Part shown: positions 7,066 through 11,162 of the stretch, piece by piece
Layout: each line of letters opens with the position of its first letter
How positions within the stretch are numbered: the first letter of the stretch is position 1
Assembly: GCA_949948825.1 (NCBI GenBank)
Contig: CATLIJ010000062.1
Coordinates: 1 to 11,162 of the forward strand
Source: an uncultured Clostridiaceae bacterium
Lineage (GTDB): Bacteria; Bacillota; Clostridia; Lachnospirales; Lachnospiraceae
Length of the DNA stretch: 11,162 nt
Direction of reading: 5' to 3'
Made by a program: the position numbers and the translations under genes
The notes under the pieces: model-generated
What the model saw: only the letters and a program-made list of their open reading frames with translations
Told to the model about the DNA's origin: nothing
Databases searched by the model: none

Positions 7066-7087
7066 GGGTGGAGAAAGCTCTCCACCC
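7066..7087 (-). terminator. Hairpin between rpsO and pnp (attenuator or processing site)
   Basis: A perfect 9-bp stem, GGGTGGAGA (7066-7074) and TCTCCACCC (7079-7087), has a 4-base loop and lies 12 bases after the rpsO stop codon. On the minus strand it is followed by TATCGTTGTTT, which is only moderately T-rich. Partial termination or 3'-end protection of rpsO mRNA, with read-through into pnp, is more likely than full termination. No strong separate pnp promoter is visible. Confidence 0.55.
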
Positions 7088-7099
7088 CTCGCTCCATTA

Positions 7100-7366
7100 T
7101 TACTTTCTGATTCCCAGCTTCTCAATCAAAGCACGATATCCGTCCAGATCCGTCTTCTTCAGATAATCAAGCAGACCACGTCTCTGGCCTACCATCTTCA
7201 AAAGTCCTCTTCTGGAATGATGATCCTTCTTATTCTCCTGCAGATGCTCAGTCAGCTCTGCAATTCTGGCAGTCAAAATTGCAATCTGCACCTCCGGAGA
7301 ACCGGTATCTCCCGACTTTCTGCCATACTTTTCAATAATCGCTGCCTTTTTTTCCTTTGAAATCAT
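7100..7366 (-). CDS. rpsO: 30S ribosomal protein S15
   Basis: This is a primary 16S rRNA-binding protein of the small subunit. It nucleates assembly of the platform and contributes a bridge to the 50S subunit. The 88 residues are full length for bacterial S15 and show the conserved stretches GDTGSPEVQIA (19-29), the DHHSRRGLL loop (48-56) and the C-terminal LDYLKK...Y.LI.KLGIRK. AAGGAGG ends seven bases before the ATG. It is the first gene of an rpsO-pnp-M14 transcript with its own near-consensus promoter and a leader that can fold, consistent with the S15 autoregulation known in several bacteria. Confidence 0.98.
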   Translation of the reverse strand: MISKEKKAAIIEKYGRKSGDTGSPEVQIAILTARIAELTEHLQENKKDHHSRRGLLKMVGQRRGLLDYLKKTDLDGYRALIEKLGIRK

Positions 7367-7452
7367 GAGATTTCCTCCTTAAATTTTGCTTACCGATAAC
7401 CAAGCCCCTGGTTGGAGCATCCAAAGAACCGAGCCCCGGCGCTTCTTTACAC
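7367..7452 (-). promoter_or_regulatory. Structured rpsO leader, candidate S15 autoregulatory RNA
   Basis: The ~86-base leader can form the stem AACCA/TGGTT (7398-7402 with 7409-7413) or the stem TTGGA/TCCAA (7412-7416 with 7420-7424). These share two bases, so they would compete or form a junction. The string GGGGCTYGGTT occurs twice on the minus strand (around 7398-7408 and 7427-7437). S15 represses its own mRNA through leader structures of different shapes in different bacteria; that this leader does so is inference. Confidence 0.4.
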
Positions 7453-7458
7453 GGACTT

Positions 7459-7487
7459 ATCTTACCATAACCTTTTCTGGCTGTCAA
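7459..7487 (-). promoter_or_regulatory. Sigma-A promoter of the rpsO-pnp-M14 operon
   Basis: On the minus strand a perfect TTGACA (7482-7487) is followed after exactly 17 bases by TAAGAT (7459-7464). The predicted start is near 7452. This is one of the strongest promoter matches in the window, as expected for a ribosomal protein gene. The preceding 136 bases up to the LytTR stop codon hold only a small GGCAG/CTGCC stem (7597-7601 with 7610-7614) without a T tract. Confidence 0.8.
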
Positions 7488-7622
7488 TCCGTTTTCTTTT
7501 TCCCTGGCCTCTTCCTTCTCTGCCTCTGCACAAGGTCTGTGAAAAGTGGGAACCCTACCGCCATTAAGGTAAGATCCCCATAAGACTTGAATGGCTGGCA
7601 GAAGGAACACTGCCGAATGATG

Positions 7623-8063
7623 TTACGCCCCCAAGTTATCACAATTTCCACACATGTGCAACCCATCTTGCGCGAAATCTGTCTGCTTTTGCAATTTTTC
7701 CCGCTTTTCTTGCATTCTTTGTCTGCTGCGGCAATAATCCTCCACAGTTTCCCTTACCCTTTTCCAGCGGTTCTCTGTGACCGGAAGACAGGTGCCGTCC
7801 TTTAAGACAGCACCCCGCATGCTGACAGCTTCCAGAAAATCCATGTGTATCAGATATGCATTATGGGTTCTGACTAACGGCAGGTTTTCTAATTTCTCCT
7901 CTGCCTCCTTAAGGCTTCCGCTGATACGATAAACTTTACGTCTTGTGTGGACAAAGGTCTTTCTCTGTTCCGTGTGAATGTAACAGATATCTCTGCCTTT
8001 TAAAATAATCCTTTCACCTCTGAAAATCCACACATAGTTTCTTTCTTCTTTCTGCTGCCGCAT
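7623..8063 (-). CDS. Stand-alone LytTR-domain DNA-binding protein
   Basis: This is a predicted transcription regulator that binds DNA through a LytTR domain. Residues ~8-112 carry the whole domain: the opening strands (RGERIILKGRDICYIHTEQR), the segment LPLVRTHNAYLIHMDFLEAV (61-80, typically F.R.H.S/N.LVN in relatives), and the end LPVTENRWKRVRE. At 146 residues there is no response-regulator receiver domain, no sensor and no membrane segment. A basic, probably helical tail (113-130) and a C-terminal CGNC (138-141) follow. No histidine kinase gene is beside it. The ribosome-binding site is poor (AGGA 11 bases from the ATG), so the start is less certain, but no alternative Met lies in the first 70 residues. 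The target genes are unknown; an inverted repeat just upstream may be its own operator. Confidence 0.82.
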   Translation of the reverse strand: MRQQKEERNYVWIFRGERIILKGRDICYIHTEQRKTFVHTRRKVYRISGSLKEAEEKLENLPLVRTHNAYLIHMDFLEAVSMRGAVLKDGTCLPVTENRWKRVRETVEDYCRSRQRMQEKREKLQKQTDFAQDGLHMCGNCDNLGA

Positions 8064-8105
8064 GTTCTTACCAATCCTTGCATATTATTATGCCTGCCCA
8101 TAATT

Positions 8106-8159
8106 TCCGGACGGCACATAATAGAAGACGTACCAGAACAAAAATTATGACTCACCGGA
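8106..8159. repeat. Imperfect inverted repeat upstream of the LytTR gene
   Basis: TCCGG (8106-8110) and CATAAT (8117-8122) are mirrored by ATTATG (8144-8149) and CCGGA (8155-8159), with spacers of six and five bases and a 21-base centre. A further CATAAT lies at 8099-8104, 18 bases before the second. It begins right at the end of the DUF212 gene and about 40 bases before the LytTR start. It could be an operator, or a weak terminator-like hairpin for the upstream genes, though no T tract follows. The role is uncertain. Confidence 0.4.
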
Positions 8160-8161
8160 TT

Positions 8162-8623
8162 CTAAAAAAGTCCCATGTGCATCAGAAAGGCTACCAGAAT
8201 TCCCAGGAGGGCCCCGGCAAACACCTGCAGGGGAGTGTGTCCCACAAATTCTTTCAGCTTCTTCTGAAACTGCTCATTGTCCAGATGAAACAGATCCTGT
8301 TCCATAATCAGGTTCAGCAGCTTCGCCTGCTTTCCGGTCTCCTGCCGAACCCCGATGGCATCATACATTACCACAGATGCCAGAATAAAAGAAATGGCAA
8401 ATTCAAACGATTCCACCCCATACCGGATTCCTGCGCTGGCAGTCAGAGCGCATACCGTGGCAGAGTGGGAACTGGGCATCCCCCCAGATCCCACCAGCCG
8501 TTCGGGAGAAAAATTCTTATTCAGTGAAAAATCAATCAATGTCTTCAGCACCTGGGCCACTGTCCAGCCAGCCACTGCGCTGATCAATACCTCATTGCCA
8601 AGGATCTGTTCCCAAAATGACAT
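8162..8623 (-). CDS. Divergent PAP2-family (DUF212, YuiD-like) membrane protein
   Basis: This is a small integral membrane protein of family DUF212, distantly related to the PAP2 acid phosphatases; its reaction is not established. The 153 residues match the family length. Conserved motifs are visible in order: GGMPSSHSA (47-55), YDAIGVRQETGKQA (87-100) and GHTPLQVFAGALLG (128-141). Hydrophobic helices lie near 10-30, 57-68, 74-90 and 133-150. The SSHS and GHTP segments resemble the PAP2 phosphate-binding signatures, which makes a lipid phosphate substrate plausible. The start lies 20 bases after the glgA stop, with a modest AGGGG ten bases upstream, so it is probably co-transcribed with glgA. 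No functional link to glycogen is known. Confidence 0.9.
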   Translation of the reverse strand: MSFWEQILGNEVLISAVAGWTVAQVLKTLIDFSLNKNFSPERLVGSGGMPSSHSATVCALTASAGIRYGVESFEFAISFILASVVMYDAIGVRQETGKQAKLLNLIMEQDLFHLDNEQFQKKLKEFVGHTPLQVFAGALLGILVAFLMHMGLF

Positions 8624-8643
8624 AGATCTTTTTCCCCTGCCCT

Positions 8644-10089
8644 TTAATATCCGATCAGCCAGTCATACAGCTCCTGATATTTCATCGCAGAAGTCTGCCA
8701 TGAGAAGTCCTGGGCCATGGCCCGATCTATGATCTTGTTCCATTCCCGCTTTCTCTCATAATACACAAACTTGGCATACCGGACAGAATCCAGCATCTCA
8801 TGAGCATTGTAATTGGCAAAGGAGAAGCCTGTGCCTGTGCCCTCGTACTCATTGTAAGGCTGAACCGTATCCTTCAGTCCGCCGGTCTCCCGCACAATCG
8901 GCACTGTGCCGTAGCGAAGGGCCATCAGCTGGCTTAACCCGCACGGCTCAAACAGAGACGGCATCAGGAAAGCGTCGCAGCCTGCATAAATCTTATGGGA
9001 CAGCTCCTCAGAATAATAGATCTGAGCAGAAACCCGGTCATGGTACTTCCAGTCATAATGGCGGAACATATTCTCATACCGCTCATCGCCGGTTCCCAGT
9101 ACAATCAGCTGCATATCCTCTGAGCAGAGCTCGTCCATAACGCCCTGAATCAAATCCAGACCCTTCTGGTCCGTGAGCCGGGACACGATTCCCACCAGAA
9201 ACTTCTTGTCATCTGCCGGAAGTCCCACGTGCTCCTGAAGATCTCTCTTGTTCTTTGCCTTCTCCTTGCGGAAATTCTTGATGTTGTAGGGCTGGGCAAT
9301 AAATCTGTCCGTGGCCGGATTAAAGTCATCATAATCAATTCCATTGACAATGCCCCGAAGGCTGCCGGCTCTGGCACGCATCAGCCCGTCCAGGCCCTCG
9401 CCGTAAAACGGCATCTTAATCTCCTCTGCATAGGTCTGGCTGACCGTGGTAATCGCGTCAGCAAACACAATACCGCCCTTTAACATATTGCCGTCTTTAT
9501 AAGCTTCCAGCTTATCCGGCGCAAAATAGTAGTCCGGCAGTCCGGAGAACCGCTGGATGGTCTTTACATCCCACACTCCCTGGAACTTTAAGTTATGGAT
9601 GGTGATGACAGACTTCATATTCCGGAAAAACTCGCCTCCCCGGAACCGGTCTTTTAAGTATACAGGAATCAGTCCGGTCTGCCAGTCATGGCAATGGACC
9701 ACATCCGGCTGGAAACCGATCACAGGCAGAGAAGAAAGGGCTGCCTGACAGAAGAAGGAAAACTTCTCCAGATCATAGAACCAGTCGCCGTAAGGCTTAT
9801 CACCGCTGAAATATGCCTCATTGTCAATAAAATAAAAAGTAATTCCGTCCTGCACATACTGCAGAATTCCCACATAGCGGCTCTGACCCAGATAATCCAT
9901 ATAAAAATGATTAATATAGGTCATCTCATAGCGCCATTTTTCTTTAATGCACATATACTTGGGAATCATAACCCTGACGTCAAAGTACTCCTTATCAAAG
10001 CACTTCGGCAGGGAGCCTACCACATCGGCCAGCCCTCCTGTCTTAATAAACGGCACCGCCTCCGAAGCAACGAATAAAACCTTTTTCAT
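8644..10089 (-). CDS. glgA: Glycogen synthase (ADP-glucose type, GT5)
   Basis: This cytoplasmic enzyme extends glycogen chains by adding glucose from ADP-glucose through alpha-1,4 bonds. The 481 residues match bacterial GlgA. The N-terminal Rossmann half starts with the ADP-glucose motif KTGGLADV (16-23), and the inter-domain region has VNGIDYDDFNP (248-258). The C-terminal half has SRLTDQKG (303-310; Arg304 and Lys309 contact the nucleotide phosphates) and the GT-B signature FEPCGLSQ (380-387, with E381), followed by ETGGL (401-405). AGGAGG lies eight bases before the ATG. Genes for ADP-glucose pyrophosphorylase, branching enzyme and glycogen phosphorylase are not in the window, so this glgA is outside a glg operon. 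It follows spo0A in the same direction after 126 bases with no clear terminator. Confidence 0.97.
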   Translation of the reverse strand: MKKVLFVASEAVPFIKTGGLADVVGSLPKCFDKEYFDVRVMIPKYMCIKEKWRYEMTYINHFYMDYLGQSRYVGILQYVQDGITFYFIDNEAYFSGDKPYGDWFYDLEKFSFFCQAALSSLPVIGFQPDVVHCHDWQTGLIPVYLKDRFRGGEFFRNMKSVITIHNLKFQGVWDVKTIQRFSGLPDYYFAPDKLEAYKDGNMLKGGIVFADAITTVSQTYAEEIKMPFYGEGLDGLMRARAGSLRGIVNGIDYDDFNPATDRFIAQPYNIKNFRKEKAKNKRDLQEHVGLPADDKKFLVGIVSRLTDQKGLDLIQGVMDELCSEDMQLIVLGTGDERYENMFRHYDWKYHDRVSAQIYYSEELSHKIYAGCDAFLMPSLFEPCGLSQLMALRYGTVPIVRETGGLKDTVQPYNEYEGTGTGFSFANYNAHEMLDSVRYAKFVYYERKREWNKIIDRAMAQDFSWQTSAMKYQELYDWLIGY

Positions 10090-10144
10090 CGAAATAACCT
10101 CCTAATTTTTTGTCCGCCCCCAAAGCAGACCATTCTTAAGTAGT

Positions 10145-10150
10145 AGTATA
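10145..10150 (-). promoter_or_regulatory. Tentative -10 element for glgA
   Basis: TATACT on the minus strand, preceded directly by TTG, lies about 55 bases before the glgA start in an otherwise AT-rich gap. I find no matching TTGACA-like element at 16-18 bases. An A-rich tract (about 10175-10210 on the minus strand) precedes it. The gap after the spo0A stop shows no hairpin with a T tract, so read-through from spo0A is also possible. Confidence 0.3.
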
Positions 10151-10215
10151 CAATATTTAAGCCAATTTAGGAAGTAGTTCTTTCTATTTCTTTTCAAATT
10201 TCTTTTGTTTTTTTG

Positions 10216-11013
10216 TTACATTCTTTTATAGTCCAGCCTGATTTTGTCTGAAATCAATGCAATAAACTCTGAGTTGGTAGGCTTTCCCTTTCCGTTGCTG
10301 ATGGTGTAGCCAAACAATTCATGAATTGTATCCAGCCTTCCTCTGGTCCAGGCCACCTCAATGGCATGGCGGATTGCCCGCTCCACCCGGCTGGAGGTGG
10401 TATTATGGCGCTTGGCTATCGCCGGATACAGCACCTTTGTCACGGAGATCATGATCTCTTCCTCCTCCACGGAAATAGCAATGGCATCTCTTAAGTACTG
10501 ATATCCTTTAATATGGGCAGGAATCCCGATTTCATGGAGAAGACGGGTCACATCATTCTCCAGATTCTGGCGGATGTATTCACTTCTGCCCATGAAGGGG
10601 ATCACCTTGCCATTTTCCGGATGAGCCGTCTTATCGCTTCCAATACAAACCCTGCGGATTTTGTCCAGAATCAGTTCCTTCTGAAATGGCTTCATAATAA
10701 AGTAGCTGGCCCCAAGGCGGAACGCATCCAGCGTTACCTGATCGCTTCCTGCTGCAGTCACCATGATGAAGGATGGCATTTTCCGTCCTGTCCGCTCCTT
10801 CCTGATCTTTTCCATCACGCTGATTCCGTCCAGCCTGGGCATAATCACATCCATCAGCACCAGATCTGGTTCTGTCTGCACAATCATATCATAAGCATCC
10901 ACTCCGTTGTCTGCCTTGCCCACTACCCGAAAACCATTCTCCTCCAGCATGTCATTTAAGTAATGGAGCATCTGCGGGTTATCTTCTGCGATTGCAACAT
11001 GAAACTCCGACAT
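10216..11013 (-). CDS. spo0A: Sporulation master response regulator Spo0A
   Basis: This phosphorylation-activated transcription factor commits endospore-forming Firmicutes to sporulation and binds 0A boxes. The 265 residues match the family. The receiver domain (1-~120) shows the acidic pair E10-D11, the phosphoacceptor D55 in VLMDVIMPRLDG, T86 in VTAAGS and K108 in MKPF. After a linker, the SpoA_C domain (~150-262) carries the helix-turn-helix, including HNTTSSRVERAIRHAIEVAW (203-222), and ends in LFGYTIS...PTNSEFIALISDKIRL. The start at 11013 is set by AGGAGG eight bases upstream. The frame is open to 11130, but that extension overlaps the promoter. spoIVB, its usual upstream neighbour in Firmicutes, would lie beyond the right edge if present. 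Confidence 0.98.
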   Translation of the reverse strand: MSEFHVAIAEDNPQMLHYLNDMLEENGFRVVGKADNGVDAYDMIVQTEPDLVLMDVIMPRLDGISVMEKIRKERTGRKMPSFIMVTAAGSDQVTLDAFRLGASYFIMKPFQKELILDKIRRVCIGSDKTAHPENGKVIPFMGRSEYIRQNLENDVTRLLHEIGIPAHIKGYQYLRDAIAISVEEEEIMISVTKVLYPAIAKRHNTTSSRVERAIRHAIEVAWTRGRLDTIHELFGYTISNGKGKPTNSEFIALISDKIRLDYKRM

Positions 11014-11049
11014 TCTTCTTTCCCTCCTGTTTCTCTTGTTGTAAATTGT

Positions 11050-11079
11050 ATTATAGACGCAACCTTTGTCTGTGCGCAA
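11050..11079 (-). promoter_or_regulatory. Sigma-A type promoter of spo0A
   Basis: A perfect TATAAT (11050-11055) is preceded, 18 bases away, by TTGCGC (11074-11079) on the minus strand. Transcription would start near 11043, about 30 bases before the spo0A start codon. I did not find a convincing sigma-H element, which accompanies the sigma-A promoter in Bacillus subtilis. Confidence 0.6.
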
Positions 11080-11097
11080 TGAGATTTGGTCGCCAAG

Positions 11098-11105
11098 TTT
11101 CGACA
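11098..11105 (-). promoter_or_regulatory. Spo0A box candidate upstream of the spo0A promoter
   Basis: The minus strand reads TGTCGAAA, a full match to the core 0A box TGTCGAA bound by phosphorylated Spo0A. It lies 18 bases upstream of the -35 element of the predicted spo0A promoter, a sensible place for autoregulation. A single 7-8 base match can occur by chance, so this rests mainly on its position. Confidence 0.5.
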
Positions 11106-11162
11106 CCTTGTAAAACGAGTTACAGTTCACGGGGCGGGGAATCTGACATAAATTTGGGTGTC

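Noticed and set aside
6883..7125. In-frame upstream extension of pnp by 81 codons
   Set aside because: It overlaps the rpsO end, has no PNPase-like sequence, and the ATG at 6882 has an ideal ribosome-binding site and gives the standard 700-residue length.
7332..7610. 92-codon minus-strand open frame across the rpsO promoter and leader
   Set aside because: It covers the rpsO promoter, leader and start in another frame, with no ribosome-binding site or family resemblance.
7597..7614. Terminator after the LytTR gene
   Set aside because: The GGCAG/CTGCC stem is only 5 bp and no T tract follows on the minus strand.
11014..11130. In-frame upstream extension of spo0A by 39 codons
   Set aside because: It runs through the predicted promoter and 0A box; the ATG at 11013 has AGGAGG at eight bases and gives the normal 265-residue protein.
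1..11162. CRISPR array, transposase, phage genes, tRNA or rRNA, toxin-antitoxin or defence system
   Set aside because: I looked for spaced direct repeats, mobile-element proteins and RNA gene signatures and saw none; the gene content is core metabolism, translation, RNA decay and sporulation control.

Overview
The window reads as chromosomal DNA of a spore-forming, low-to-medium GC Clostridia, most likely of the Lachnospiraceae type. The evidence is a full-length spo0A, strong AGGAGG ribosome-binding sites, sigma-A style promoters, and a set of housekeeping genes with Firmicutes-type sequences. The placement is an inference from gene content; no species is claimed. All complete genes but one lie on the minus strand.

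Layout from right to left, the direction of minus-strand transcription. spo0A (265 aa, sporulation master regulator) has a recognisable promoter, with a Spo0A-box-like TGTCGAAA just upstream. After 126 bp comes glgA (ADP-glucose-dependent glycogen synthase), then after 20 bp a small DUF212/YuiD-like divergent-PAP2 membrane protein. Next is a stand-alone LytTR DNA-binding protein, preceded by an imperfect inverted repeat. Then comes the conserved rpsO-pnp pair (ribosomal protein S15 and polynucleotide phosphorylase). It has a near-consensus promoter, a structured rpsO leader, a hairpin between the genes and a long hairpin in the pnp leader. The pnp stop codon overlaps by 4 bp the GTG start of a secreted M14 zinc peptidase with a long low-complexity linker.

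The M14 gene is followed by a 169-bp imperfect palindrome (3017-3185). This can fold into one long hairpin ending in a T6 tract on the minus strand, so it may act as the gene's terminator and may belong to a dispersed repeat family. Convergent to it, on the plus strand, is a monocistronic PHP-family histidinol-phosphatase gene (hisJ type) with its own consensus promoter and a clear intrinsic terminator. Divergent from hisJ is a Na/Pi cotransporter with a C-terminal PhoU-like domain. At the very left edge, a strong promoter and ribosome-binding site mark the first codons of a further minus-strand gene that leaves the window.

I see no CRISPR array, transposase, prophage gene, toxin-antitoxin pair or defence island. 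This is mostly ordinary core genome. The items most worth a second look are the 169-bp palindromic element, the translational coupling of pnp to a secreted M14 peptidase, the structured pnp and rpsO leaders, and the putative Spo0A box at the spo0A promoter.
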